Shown here: in pieces, positions 50,298 to 58,686 of the stretch
Position numbering within the stretch: position 1 is the stretch's first letter
Layout: every line of letters starts with the position of its first letter
NCBI RefSeq assembly: GCF_900108505.1
Contig: NZ_FNWU01000001.1
Location: forward strand, 620,001 to 684,000
Direction of reading: 5' to 3'
Source: Halopenitus malekzadehii
GTDB taxonomy: Archaea > Halobacteriota > Halobacteria > Halobacteriales > Haloferacaceae
DNA: 64,000 nucleotides
Notes under the pieces: model-generated
Seen by the model: the letters and a program-made list of their open reading frames with translations, nothing else
Databases searched by the model: none
Told to the model about the DNA's origin: nothing
Made by a program: the position numbers and the translations under genes

Positions 50298-50738
50298 CTA
50301 CTCGGATCGGCCGCGTCGCACGACGAAGACGGGGATCGAGGCGTTGTCGACCACGCGCTCGGAGACGCTGCCGAGCGAGACGATCTTCTCCTTGGGCGTC
50401 TTCCCGTGGGCGCCGATGACGATCAGGTCGCAGTCCGCCTCGTCGGCGTACGCGAGGACCTCCTTCCAGGGCGTCCCCGTTCGGACCGCCTCGACCGTCT
50501 CGAGCCCCTCGGCGGCGGCCCGGTCGGCGACGTCCGCGACGGCGGCCTCGCCGTCCGCCTCCAGCGAGTCCCGGAGGTCGTCCGTGGCGTCGCCCTCGGC
50601 CGCCGTCACGAGGCGATTGTCGACGACGTAGAGGGCGTGTACCGTGGCGTCGTTATCGGCCGCGATCGACAGCGCGTGCGGGAGCGTCTGCTCGACCGTC
50701 TCGGTGCCGTCCGTGGGAACGAGTACGCGATCGTACAT
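50298..50738 (-). CDS. Universal stress protein (UspA family)
   Basis: 146 aa from the ATG at 50738 (MYDRVLVPTDGTE); the in-frame stretch before it encodes the 21-bp repeat and is not coding. Usp fold with ATP-binding elements: VLVPTDGTETVEQ (Asp after VP.DG), HALYVV, and the C-terminal GAHGKTPKEKIVSLGSVSERVVDNASIPVFVVR, matching the G-x-x-G-x-(9)-GS(V/T) nucleotide motif. These proteins respond to stress or energy state. It is divergent from dph6 and from the 40-aa gene. Confidence 0.88.
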   Translation of the reverse strand: MYDRVLVPTDGTETVEQTLPHALSIAADNDATVHALYVVDNRLVTAAEGDATDDLRDSLEADGEAAVADVADRAAAEGLETVEAVRTGTPWKEVLAYADEADCDLIVIGAHGKTPKEKIVSLGSVSERVVDNASIPVFVVRRGRSE

Positions 50739-50831
50739 CTCGATACCGAGTTGCACGCCCGCACTCATCAACGTCCCGACCGGTCCCCGACCACATCCGA
50801 CCCACACCCGGATCGCCGTTTCCCCCGTCCA

Positions 50832-50908
50832 CCACCCTGCAGTCATCCGCCTCCACCCTGTAGCCATCCGCCTCCACCCTGCAGTCATCCGCCTCCACCC
50901 TGCAGTCC
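50832..50908. repeat. 21-bp tandem repeat between the Usp gene and dph6
   Basis: Three and a half copies of a 21-bp unit (CACCCTGCAGTCATCCGCCTC minus its last base is CACCCTGCAGTCATCCGCCT) fill 50832-50908. The second copy has TAGC for CAGT changes. It sits upstream of both divergent genes. Confidence 0.85.
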
Positions 50909-50957
50909 TCACACCCGGACCGCTGCCGCTTTATCCGCGGGGCTCGCCGTCTCAAGT

Positions 50958-51728
50958 ATGACCGACGAGTGGGTGAGCCTCTTTTCGGGCGGCAAGGACT
51001 CCGCGTGGGCCCTCCATCGCGCCCTCGAGGCGGACCTCGACGTTGCCGCCCTCCTGACCGTCCATCCGACGGGGGATTCGTATATGTACCACACGCCGGC
51101 GACGGGGCTCGCCAGCCTCGCCGCCGAGAGCATCGGCATCGACCTCCTCGAGATCGAACCGGACGACTTCGACGCCGCCGGAGCCGAGGAGTCCGGCGCA
51201 CAGGGCGACGCCGAACTCGAACCGCTCGAGGCCGCCCTCGCGAGTCTCCAGCGCGGACCGGACACCGAGACGACCGTCGACCCCACCGACGCCCTGGCTC
51301 GCCGGCACGGCCCGATCGACCTGGCCGGCGTCACCGCCGGTGCCGTCGAAAGCGAGTTCCAGACGAGCCGGATCGAGGCGATGTGTGACCGGCTGGGGAT
51401 CGGCTTGTTCGCGCCGTTGTGGCAGCGCGACCCGGTCGCGCTCGCCGAGGCGATGATCGACGCCGGCTTCGAGATCCGGATCGTTCAGGTGGCTGCTTAC
51501 GGCCTCGATGAATCCTGGCTCGGCCGAACGCTGGATCACGACGCCCTCGCGGAGCTGCAGGCGCTCACTCAGAAGTACGGCGTCCACGTCCTCGGCGAGG
51601 GCGGCGAGTTCGAGACGATCGTCACCGACGGCCCGGAGATGGACCGCCCGATCCGGTTCGACGCCGAACCGGTCTGGGAGGGGTCACGCGGCCACCTGCG
51701 CATCGGAAAAAAAACGTGGCTTGAGTGA
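50958..51728 (+). CDS. dph6: Diphthine-ammonia ligase
   Basis: 256 aa. WVSLFSGGKDSAWALHRAL is the PP-loop (SGGKDS) of ATP pyrophosphatases in the Dph6/MJ0570 family. It is followed by AGVTAGAVESEFQTSRIEAMCDRLGIGLFAPLW (in part) and a GEGGEFETIVTDGP loop, which is the family signature. It amidates diphthine on EF2 to diphthamide, completing the pathway of dph5 (39757). Residues 75-115 are an acidic/Ala linker. TATA-like GCTTTATCC (50928-50936) lies 22-30 nt before the ATG. The TGA is followed by two direct copies of GGCTTGAGTGATCGTCGGA. Confidence 0.9.
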   Translation: MTDEWVSLFSGGKDSAWALHRALEADLDVAALLTVHPTGDSYMYHTPATGLASLAAESIGIDLLEIEPDDFDAAGAEESGAQGDAELEPLEAALASLQRGPDTETTVDPTDALARRHGPIDLAGVTAGAVESEFQTSRIEAMCDRLGIGLFAPLWQRDPVALAEAMIDAGFEIRIVQVAAYGLDESWLGRTLDHDALAELQALTQKYGVHVLGEGGEFETIVTDGPEMDRPIRFDAEPVWEGSRGHLRIGKKTWLE

Positions 51729-51849
51729 TCGTCGGACGCGTGGCTTGAGTGATCGTCGGACCCGTCAGCGGGACCGAGCCGCCGGTCGTCGCTAGAACTG
51801 GCGCCGACTGAGAACTGCCCGTCGACCGAGATCTGGCGCCGACCGCCGT

Positions 51850-52824
51850 CTAGAACTGTCCGCCATCGGTGATCGAGGTGTGGGCGCCGATGAGCGCGCC
51901 CGAGAGGTCGAAGTTCTCGATCGTCGTGCCGCGGTCGATGATCGACCCGCGGATCTCCGCGTTGCGGACGCTCGCGTTCGGAAAGACGACGGCCCGGTCG
52001 AGCGTCGCGTCCTCGACGGTCGCGTCCGCCATCACGTGGACGGTCTCACCGAGCCGCGAGTCGGTCACCGTCGCGTCCTCGTGGACGATCGTGCCGCCGT
52101 CGAGTGACCACTCGATGGCGTCGAGGTAGCTCTCGGGCGTCCCGATGTCGAACCAGGCGCCGTCGAAGGTGAACGCCCGCACCGTCCGGCGCTGTTGGAG
52201 CCACTGGATGAACCAGCCGGGCTCGTCGGGGTTCTCGCCCGCCTCGAGATAGGTCGACAGGTCCCCGAGCCGGTCGGCGGGGAACGCGTAACAGGCGATG
52301 GAGACGAGCGTGCTCTTGGGGTCGTCGGGCTTCTCCTGGAAGTCGACGACGCGATCCCCGTCGAGATCGACGAGGCCGTAGGACTTCGCCTTCTCGCGGG
52401 AGCCGACGTCGTAGGCGGCAAGTGCCGGCTCGCCGGTCTCCGCGAAGAAGTCGACGAAGTCGGCGATGTCGAAGCTGATGAGGTTGTCGCCGGCGACGAC
52501 GATCAGGTCGTCGTCGACGCCCTCCCGGTCGACGAGCTGGGCGAGCGCGCCGACGACGCCGAACTTCTCGGACTCGTCGGTCGTGTCCTCGATGGACAGC
52601 GTGGGCTTGTCGAAGTCGGCCTCCGCCAGGTACGTCTCGAACTCCCCGGCGAAGCGCTCGTTCGTGGAGACGAACACCTCGTCGATCCGGTCGTCGGCCT
52701 CGAGATCCGCGAAGATCTCGTCGATGACCGTGTGGTCGCCGATCGGGAGGAACATCTTCGGACGATCCTTCGTGATCGGCCACAGCCGCGTCGCGTACCC
52801 GCCGGCGAGGACAACCGCCTTCAT
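51850..52824 (-). CDS. Sugar nucleotidyltransferase (glucose-1-phosphate thymidylyltransferase type)
   Basis: 324 aa. GT-A nucleotidyltransferase with MKAVVLAGGYATRLWPITKDRPKMFLPIG (G-x-G-x-R and the K of KPM/KPK), VVAGDNLISFDI and WFDIGTPESYLDAI. After residue 235 a left-handed beta-helix tail (GGTIVHEDATVTDSRLGETVHVMADATVEDATLDRAVVF, in part) recalls GlmU/AglF-type enzymes. It activates a sugar phosphate with UTP or dTTP, and so could supply substrate to the epimerases at 44837-48296. The start is the ATG at 52824. Local promoter CATATAC/GAGTATATG (RC near 52821-52830) surrounds the start rather than preceding it. Confidence 0.87.
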   Translation of the reverse strand: MKAVVLAGGYATRLWPITKDRPKMFLPIGDHTVIDEIFADLEADDRIDEVFVSTNERFAGEFETYLAEADFDKPTLSIEDTTDESEKFGVVGALAQLVDREGVDDDLIVVAGDNLISFDIADFVDFFAETGEPALAAYDVGSREKAKSYGLVDLDGDRVVDFQEKPDDPKSTLVSIACYAFPADRLGDLSTYLEAGENPDEPGWFIQWLQQRRTVRAFTFDGAWFDIGTPESYLDAIEWSLDGGTIVHEDATVTDSRLGETVHVMADATVEDATLDRAVVFPNASVRNAEIRGSIIDRGTTIENFDLSGALIGAHTSITDGGQF

Positions 52825-52954
52825 ATACTCGCCCAGACGCGAGGGGGTCGTATCATTCTTTTCGTCTCGTGGCGACCCCTCGGCCGCGCCGGGGAAACCG
52901 CCACAACTCGGTGCGCCGGGACGTATTTATCCCGGAAGCGACGTACCCCCGCGT

Positions 52955-53263
52955 ATGTCCGTCCCCGACGACGACGACCGCACCACGCGCCAGCGGATCG
53001 CCGATCGACTTCGCGACGGCGCGGCCACCGCAAGCGGGCTTGCCGAGGAGTTCGCCGTGCCGGTGCCCGTCGTCTACGAGCATCTCGAACACGTCGCGGA
53101 GTCGGTCGAGTCCGACGAGCAGTTCCTCGCGGCACCGCCGACCTGTCCGGAGTGCGGGTTCGATCGGTTCGAGACGCTGCTGTCGCGACCCTCCCGGTGT
53201 CCGGAGTGTCGCTGTGAGCGTCTCGAGGAGCCCGCCTACCGGATCGACGGCGGAAACGGATAA
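52955..53263 (+). CDS. HTH regulator with zinc ribbon (COG3357-like)
   Basis: 102 aa. Residues 10-55 are an HTH (TRQRIADRLRDGAATASGLAEEFAVPVPVVYEHLEHV, in part) and residues 63-92 a zinc ribbon with CPECGFDRF and CPECRCERL, the usual CxxC pair. Such small predicted regulators are widespread in archaea. TATA GTATTTATC (52922-52930) is 25-33 nt before the ATG, so it is leaderless. It faces the same way as the histidine kinase 34 bp later. Confidence 0.85.
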   Translation: MSVPDDDDRTTRQRIADRLRDGAATASGLAEEFAVPVPVVYEHLEHVAESVESDEQFLAAPPTCPECGFDRFETLLSRPSRCPECRCERLEEPAYRIDGGNG

Positions 53264-53297
53264 ACACCTTTAGCGATCCCCGCCGTTAGGTCGGATC

Positions 53298-55004
53298 GTG
53301 CTCGCTCAGTCGCCCGGATCGGTTCTGTTCGCTCGATCGTCCGGATCGGTCGTACTCGTTCAGTCGTTCGGGTCGGGGTCGACGCTGCTGGCGGTCTACG
53401 TGCTCGCGTTCGCCGCGGCTGCGGTCGCGTGTTTCGTGAGCGTGCCCCGGGCACGGACGTTCGACGACCCCGACGTTCGCGCCGGCTTGGTCTCGCTGCT
53501 GGTCCTGAGCGGCCTCTGGGCGACCGCTCACGTCGGGTTCCTGCTTGCCCCGCCCGGAACGATCGCGCTCGTCCTCTACGTCGCCGGTCTGGTGGCCGGC
53601 TTTTCGACGATCGGCGCGTGGCTCTACTTCTGTTCGGCCTACACCGGACGAACGATCCACCGACAGCCGATCTACCGCCGCACCGCGATCGGCATCTTCG
53701 TGGTCGTCCTCGCGGTGAAGTTCACCAATCCGATACACGAGATGTATTTCGTCGCCGAGGCGAGCGCGACGCCGTTCCCCCACCTCGGCGTCCAACACCT
53801 CATCGGCCACTGGATCGCGATGGGGCTCGCCTACGCGCTCGCGACCGTGGGGATCTTTATGCTCGTCGAACAGTTCACGCAGGTCGGCGCCGACACCACC
53901 CCGCTTGCGGTGCTCGTCGGCATCACCGGGCTTCCGCTGGTGCTCGACATCGTCGGCTACCTGAACCCCGGGCTGATCGATATGACCTACGAGCCCCTCG
54001 GCGTCGCCGTCTTCGCGGTCGGCGTGCTGTTCATCTTCTTCGACCAGTTCCAGGCGACGCGTATCGCCCACGAGACCGACGACCCCGTGATCGTCCTCGA
54101 TGACGAGGATCGGGTCCGCGATTACAACGTCAGCGCGCGGCGATACCTCCCGGAGATCGCCGACCGCGCCGTTATCGGCGAGCCGCTCGCCGAGGCGCTT
54201 CCCGAACTCGCCGCCGCGATCGACTCCGACGACGACATCTGTCGGATCGACCGGGACGGCGAAACCCTGTATTACCGGATCTCCGTGGGGCCCTTTACCG
54301 CCGGGTCGCGTCACCTCGGCCGGCTGCTCACGATAGCCGACGTCACCGACCGCGAACGCTACCGGATGGAGCTCGAGCGGCAGAACGAGCGTCTCGACCG
54401 GTTCGCAAGCGTCGTCTCCCACGACCTTCGCAACCCGCTCAACGTCGCCCAGGGACGCGTCGATCTCGCCGTGGAGACCGGCGATGACGAGCATCTCGAG
54501 GCTGCCACGAACGCGCTCGACCGGATGGAGGAACTGATCGCCGACGTCCTCACGCTCGCCCGGCAGGGACAGCCGATCGGCGAAACCGAGTCCGTCCGGC
54601 TCGGGACGGTGTGTGAGGAGGCCTGGAGCGTGATCGATGCGGAACCGGCGACGCTCGAGGTGGATGCCGACGCCACGATCGACGCCGACGCCGACCGGCT
54701 CCAACAGCTGCTCGAGAACCTCTTCCGAAATTCGATCGAACACGGCGGGGAGGACGTGACCATCACCGTCGGCTTGCTTGCGGACGGGGCGGGATTTTAC
54801 GTCGCCGACGACGGGCCGGGGATCCCGCCCGAGAAACGCGAGGAGGTCTTCGAGTACGGCTACACGAGCGATCCTGAGGGAACCGGCTTCGGCCTCGCCA
54901 TCGTCTCGGAGATCGCGGAGGCACACGGCTGGACCGTTCGCGCGGTCGAGTCGGATTCCGGCGGCGCCCGGTTCGAGATCACCGGCGTTCGGCGTGTGGA
55001 GTGA
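53298..55004 (+). CDS. Histidine kinase with N-terminal 7TM sensor
   Basis: 568 aa from the GTG at 53298. Residues 30-250 hold about seven membrane helices of the His-kinase N-terminal 7TM type. Residues about 255-350 are a PAS-like domain (HETDDPVIVLDDEDRVRDYNVSARRYLPE). HisKA at 355-425 has FASVVSHDLRNPLNVAQG with phosphoacceptor His375. HATPase has LLENLFRNSIEHGGEDVTITV (N-box, in part), VADDGPGIPPEKREEVFEYGYTS and GTGFGLAIVSEIAEAHGW. It senses membrane or extracellular conditions; the cognate response regulator is not adjacent. The upstream 34 bp hold two imperfect copies of a CGGATCGGT/TGTTCGCTC type repeat that run into the coding start. Confidence 0.9.
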   Translation: MLAQSPGSVLFARSSGSVVLVQSFGSGSTLLAVYVLAFAAAAVACFVSVPRARTFDDPDVRAGLVSLLVLSGLWATAHVGFLLAPPGTIALVLYVAGLVAGFSTIGAWLYFCSAYTGRTIHRQPIYRRTAIGIFVVVLAVKFTNPIHEMYFVAEASATPFPHLGVQHLIGHWIAMGLAYALATVGIFMLVEQFTQVGADTTPLAVLVGITGLPLVLDIVGYLNPGLIDMTYEPLGVAVFAVGVLFIFFDQFQATRIAHETDDPVIVLDDEDRVRDYNVSARRYLPEIADRAVIGEPLAEALPELAAAIDSDDDICRIDRDGETLYYRISVGPFTAGSRHLGRLLTIADVTDRERYRMELERQNERLDRFASVVSHDLRNPLNVAQGRVDLAVETGDDEHLEAATNALDRMEELIADVLTLARQGQPIGETESVRLGTVCEEAWSVIDAEPATLEVDADATIDADADRLQQLLENLFRNSIEHGGEDVTITVGLLADGAGFYVADDGPGIPPEKREEVFEYGYTSDPEGTGFGLAIVSEIAEAHGWTVRAVESDSGGARFEITGVRRVE

Positions 55005-55088
55005 GCGCGGAGTCAACATCCACAGGCGGACCGTCGCCTGGATCCTCGGGTGGGCGATTGGTCCAGGCTCGGCGTCCCCGGAGTCACC

Positions 55089-55658
55089 TCACCCGTCGCC
55101 GTGGGCGTCGACGATGACGACCTCGCCGTCCTCGACGGTGACGTTGATGAGTGTCCGGACGGTGTAGTCCGTGTCCTCGAGTTCGGTCTCGCCGGCCTTC
55201 TTGATGACCGCGACGACGTCGACGACGTCCGCCCCGATGTCGTTGGTGAGCGCGTCGAGGATCGCCTTCATCGTGCCGCCCGTCGAGAGGACGTCGTCGA
55301 TCACGAGCACGCGGTCGCCGGGCTCGACGTCGTTGATGAACATCTCGGACTCGGAGTAGCCGGTCTCCTGAAACAGCGGGACCTCGCCCTCCAGGCCGTA
55401 CTTCCGCTTCCGGATGACGACGAGCGGGATGTCGGTCATCAGCGACAGCGCCGTCGAGATGTGGATCCCCATCGCGGCCGGGGTGACGATCTTGTCGACG
55501 TTCTCGAGTTCGGCCTTCCGGATGATCCGGATGACGATCTCCCGAAGCAGCTCGGGTTTCAACATCGGAACCCCGTCGCTTATCGGGTGGACGAAGTACT
55601 CGTAGTCACCTTTCTCGATGATCGGGGCGTCGAGGAGTGACTGCTCCAGCAGGTCCAT
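55089..55658 (-). CDS. hpt: Hypoxanthine/guanine phosphoribosyltransferase (PRTase)
   Basis: 189 aa from the ATG at 55658 ([21 protein letters not shown]). A TATA box GGCTTTATCC (RC of 55682-55691) lies about 25-33 nt upstream; the longer reading from 55724 passes through this promoter. PRPP site [17 protein letters not shown] is intact, and [16 protein letters not shown] with [11 protein letters not shown] fits the haloarchaeal HGPRTase-like group that resembles xanthine/adenine PRTases. It salvages purines, complementing the pur genes at 3-10 kb. Confidence 0.9.
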   Translation of the reverse strand: MDLLEQSLLDAPIIEKGDYEYFVHPISDGVPMLKPELLREIVIRIIRKAELENVDKIVTPAAMGIHISTALSLMTDIPLVVIRKRKYGLEGEVPLFQETGYSESEMFINDVEPGDRVLVIDDVLSTGGTMKAILDALTNDIGADVVDVVAVIKKAGETELEDTDYTVRTLINVTVEDGEVVIVDAHGDG

Positions 55659-55790
55659 GCCGCCGGTACAGACCCGGTCGGATAAAGCCTGGCGGTTATC
55701 GGCGTGCGTGCGCCGGTCTCCCACCCGTGTGCGGAGAGTGGTGTGCGGAGGGTCGTGTGCAGGCTCGCGACCGCCCCGTTCGCCGATCCC

Positions 55791-56426
55791 TCAGTCATCG
55801 GCCGGGAGGCGCTCGACCACGCGCTCGCCGACACCCGAGAGGTACGCCTGTCCCCAGATACCGACGATCAACGCGCCGATCGAGTTGAACACCAGGTCCT
55901 TGACGGTGTCCTCGAGGCCGTGTTGGGCGAGCGGCATCGAGATGCCGGTTCGGGCCGAAAAGACGTCGAGGCCGAACTCGAACAGCTCCCAGACGACGCC
56001 GAACGCGAGCACGAACGCCACGAGGAAGACGACGAAGAACCGCCGCGGGAGGTGGATCTCCTCGTGGTGGGTGTCGACCGCCCGGACGGCGACGTAGCCG
56101 ATCGCGGCGACGACGGACGCCGACGTGGCGTGGGTGATGTGGTCCCACCACCCGAGGGAGGCGTAGAGGCCGGCCGACCCGAGCGTGTGGAGGAACACGC
56201 CCGTCGTCAACCAGAGCGCGAGGAACGGGTCGATCGCCACGCGGTAGTTCCGTTGGATGATCGCGGGCGCGAACGTGATCGCCAGCGCAGCGCTGCCGTT
56301 CGTCACGGCCTTCGGCTGGCCGATCCACAGGCCGTAGCCGATGAGGACCACGAGCAGGCCCTGCATCGTCCGCGCGAGACCGTGTTTGGTCGCGCTCGGG
56401 AGCGCCGCCCGAAGCCGGCGGATCAT
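55791..56426 (-). CDS. Integral membrane protein (YjdF/DUF2238-like)
   Basis: 211 aa with about six hydrophobic segments. Conserved features are LGWWDHITHATSASVVAA and FGVVWELFEFGLDVFS, then DTVKDLVFNSIGALIVG. WDHxTH and WE-x-FE with DTxxDLxxNxxGA are typical of the YjdF family of unknown function; the His, Glu and Asp residues in membrane positions suggest metal or proton handling. It overlaps the upstream membrane-protein gene by 4 bp. Confidence 0.8.
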   Translation of the reverse strand: MIRRLRAALPSATKHGLARTMQGLLVVLIGYGLWIGQPKAVTNGSAALAITFAPAIIQRNYRVAIDPFLALWLTTGVFLHTLGSAGLYASLGWWDHITHATSASVVAAIGYVAVRAVDTHHEEIHLPRRFFVVFLVAFVLAFGVVWELFEFGLDVFSARTGISMPLAQHGLEDTVKDLVFNSIGALIVGIWGQAYLSGVGERVVERLPADD

Positions 56427-57199
56427 CGGGACGCCCCTCCCTCGTCGTCACTGGTTCCGGAGGTCGATGCATCCCCGAGTTCCCGTTCGAGCCGTCGCGT
56501 GAGCGCGCGGTCGCGCCGGCGGAAGTACAGGTCGAACAGGAGGCCTGCGGCGACGCCGGCGATCGTTACCCAGAGGAACTCGATCATCAACGCCTCGTTG
56601 TCGGCGAGGTAGGCCGTCCCCATCGTTCGGTCCATCCCCCAGCGGGCGATCGTCCACAGCGCCGCCGCCGCAAGCGTCGCGACGACGACCAGCGCGACCG
56701 CGAACCAGTGGGTCACCCGCATCGGCGTGAACATGTCGAGCTCGACGACGACGAGCAACGCGAGCGCCGCGATCGCGAGATAGGTGGCGAAGGTCCCGAT
56801 CTCGAGGCTCGGTGCGAGCGCTCGTCCCACGAGCGGGAGCGCAGCGACCACGAGCAGCTCCCAAGGCAACATCACGCGCCAGTCACGTCGAGCCACCGCC
56901 GGGATCGCCATCACGACTGCGGTGACCGCCGAGACGATGAGCCATTGGAGATCGAGCCCGACGAGGCTCTCGATGAAGACGAGTCCGACGAGGAGGACGA
57001 GCACCCAGCCGATCGTCGCGTTGCGTCGCGTATCGCGAAACAACGAGGCGAGGAGGTCTCGTGTCTCGTCGGTGGGGCCCTGCCTCCGTGTCCCGTCGGT
57101 CCGGTCCGGCCGTCGTCGGTCATCGGTCGAGTCCTGCCGTTCCTCCTCGTTGGAGTCGTGAGTCTCCCCGGTGGTCTGGGAACGGTTCTCGTCAGTCAT
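56423..57199 (-). CDS. Membrane protein with hydrophilic N-terminus
   Basis: 258 aa. The first 50 residues are highly polar (Asp/Glu/Arg/Thr). Then about seven hydrophobic segments follow from residue 60 (ATIGWVLVLLVGLVFIES) to 230, ending with a basic/acidic tail (RRRDRALTRRLERELGD). MTPMRVTHWFAVALVVV and ADNEALMIEFLWVTIAG are features of unclear meaning. It forms an operon with the YjdF-like protein (4-bp overlap). No family is recognised with confidence; a haloarchaeal conserved membrane protein. Confidence 0.72.
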   Translation of the reverse strand: MTDENRSQTTGETHDSNEEERQDSTDDRRRPDRTDGTRRQGPTDETRDLLASLFRDTRRNATIGWVLVLLVGLVFIESLVGLDLQWLIVSAVTAVVMAIPAVARRDWRVMLPWELLVVAALPLVGRALAPSLEIGTFATYLAIAALALLVVVELDMFTPMRVTHWFAVALVVVATLAAAALWTIARWGMDRTMGTAYLADNEALMIEFLWVTIAGVAAGLLFDLYFRRRDRALTRRLERELGDASTSGTSDDEGGASR

Positions 57200-57401
57200 T
57201 GTCTCCCCACCGATGTCTGATCGGCCAGGGCGGGGTCGGTGTGTGTTGAATCATCGGCGTATTCGTCGTGTTGATCGGCGGTCTCGTCCAGTGTAGGGCT
57301 TACGCGGGCGGGACGCCGAACGTTCCGGACGGCCTCGCCGTGCCGGGTCGATCGCCGTCGACGACGTCGCTCGGACCGGAGTAACGGTGCGGTCCGAGGT
57401 A

Positions 57402-57440
57402 GCGGTACCGTGGTACCGCAGTACCGTGGTAGCGGTACCG
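57402..57440. repeat. Nested KpnI-type palindromes (GGTACC) in the 268-bp gap
   Basis: GCGGTACC (57402-57409) and GGTACCGC (57412-57419) are perfect inverted repeats around GT, and GTAGCGGTACCG recurs at 57400-57411 and 57429-57440 (as AGCGGTACC). They lie between the NUDIX stop and the upstream membrane-protein operon, with a TATA-like CTATAAGG at 57444-57451. No gene is seen in the gap. Confidence 0.6.
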
Positions 57441-57467
57441 GTCTATAAGGTGTGGGCCCGCCGGTGG

Positions 57468-57914
57468 TTAGTGATACCGGTCGTCGTCCTCGGCTTTGAT
57501 CTCGTCGAGGTACTCGTGGGCCTCCTCGAAGATCTCGCGGGGGCCGTCCTGGGTGATCGTGTTGATCGCCTGGTCGTAATCGCGCCACTGCAGGTCGCGG
57601 TGTTCCTTCGAGAGCTCGGCGCTCGCCTCGAACGAGCGCGCGATGAACAGGTGGACCGTCTTGTGGATGGTCTCGCCGTTCGCCTCGAAGACGTAGTCGT
57701 ACTCCCTGCGGAAGCCGTCGATGAGGCGGAAATCCGCGATCCCCGCCTCCTCCTCGACCTCCCTGATCGCCGTTTGCTGGAGCTCCTCGTCCCCCTCGAC
57801 CCCGCCTTTGGGGAACTCCCAGTCCCCCGGACGGCTCTTCAGGAGTAAATACTCCCGGTGGCCGCGGGTATCGCGGAAGAGGATGGCTCCAGCACTCGTC
57901 GCTTCGACCGTCAT
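57468..57914 (-). CDS. NUDIX hydrolase (diadenosine tetraphosphatase-like)
   Basis: 148 aa. The NUDIX box GGVEGDEELQQTAIREVEEEAGI fits GX5EX7REUXEEXGU, with the catalytic acidic set. GDWEFPKGGV before it and IHKTVHLFIA after it point to the bis(5'-nucleosyl)-tetraphosphatase group, though other NDP-X substrates are possible. TATA CTCTTTAGC (RC of 57941-57949) is 27-35 nt before the ATG, so leaderless. Confidence 0.85.
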   Translation of the reverse strand: MTVEATSAGAILFRDTRGHREYLLLKSRPGDWEFPKGGVEGDEELQQTAIREVEEEAGIADFRLIDGFRREYDYVFEANGETIHKTVHLFIARSFEASAELSKEHRDLQWRDYDQAINTITQDGPREIFEEAHEYLDEIKAEDDDRYH

Positions 57915-57984
57915 TGCGGCGTTCTACTTGGTCGCCGCTAAAGAGGGTGTCGGACGCGACACCCGCATCACGTCGTTCCGTTCC

Positions 57985-58046
57985 GTGTGGTTCGTCGTCC
58001 ACATTGTGTGGTTCGTCATCCACTTGTGTGATTCGTCGTCCACGTT
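57985..58046. repeat. 20/21-bp tandem repeat upstream of the NUDIX gene
   Basis: Three diverged copies of about 21 bp (each GTGTGGTTCGTCGTCCAC-like, the third GTGTGATTCG) at 57985-58005, 58006-58025 and 58026-58046. They lie between divergent NUDIX and S10-like genes. The remainder of the gap (58047-58170) has TTTTTACCC as a TATA-like box of the next gene at 58132-58140. Confidence 0.75.
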
Positions 58047-58170
58047 CCGTGTTGAGTTTTCGTCTCGTTTCCGCCGGGCGATCCGTTTGTGACGTGTTCC
58101 CGTTCCCTCCGGAAACCGGATGTAGGTGCGTTTTTACCCGTCGGCGCCCCACGATCGGTATCCCCCAGCG

Positions 58171-58503
58171 ATGACCTTCGTCACCAAACTCTCGTTCGAA
58201 TCCGGTGATCGGCGCGTCCTCGAGGAGACCGTCGACGATCTCCACCGGACGATCGAACGCAAGGGCGTAGAGTGTAAGGGTCCCCACGCCTTTTCGCCCG
58301 AACGAACCCGCGTCCAGCTCTATAAACAGCTCCGTCCGGGCGACCAGTTCTCACCGTGGGAGTACACGGTGTACGCGCGCAAACTGGAGATCCACGGCGC
58401 CGACGACATCGCCCGCGAGATGGTCGGTCGCGAGTTCCCCGACTCCGTCCACGTCGAGGTCGAGGTCGACCGGAAGAAGCCGCTCGGCCACGGTCGGGAG
58501 TGA
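58171..58503 (+). CDS. uS10-like (S10/mL48 family) protein
   Basis: 110 aa. MTFVTKLSFESGDRRVLEETVDDLHRTIERKGVECKGPH (in part) and LYKQLRPGDQFSPWEYTVYARKLEIHGADD fit the S10 fold, with a short strand-helix-strand order. The segment around the wide loop is replaced by the acidic halophilic form. It is a paralogue-like member, not the ribosomal rpsJ of the str operon (which would be linked to tuf); role unknown. TATA TTTTTACCC about 30-38 nt upstream. dnaK follows 183 bp later, and that gap has an AT-rich TAACCTTTAACC (58649-58660) as the dnaK promoter. Confidence 0.8.
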   Translation: MTFVTKLSFESGDRRVLEETVDDLHRTIERKGVECKGPHAFSPERTRVQLYKQLRPGDQFSPWEYTVYARKLEIHGADDIAREMVGREFPDSVHVEVEVDRKKPLGHGRE

Positions 58504-58686
58504 CACGAAGCGCGCGACGCCTGCCCACGAGCGTGAGCGTCGGTTGAAATGTGGATCTGTATAAATACACCGAACACGGGAACACGCCGATCGACGAAAC
58601 CGCACGACTGCGACGGGTTCGTTTGAACCGCCGATCGGTCCCGTCTAGTAACCTTTAACCGACGCAAGCCGGTATTTCCTCCCAAG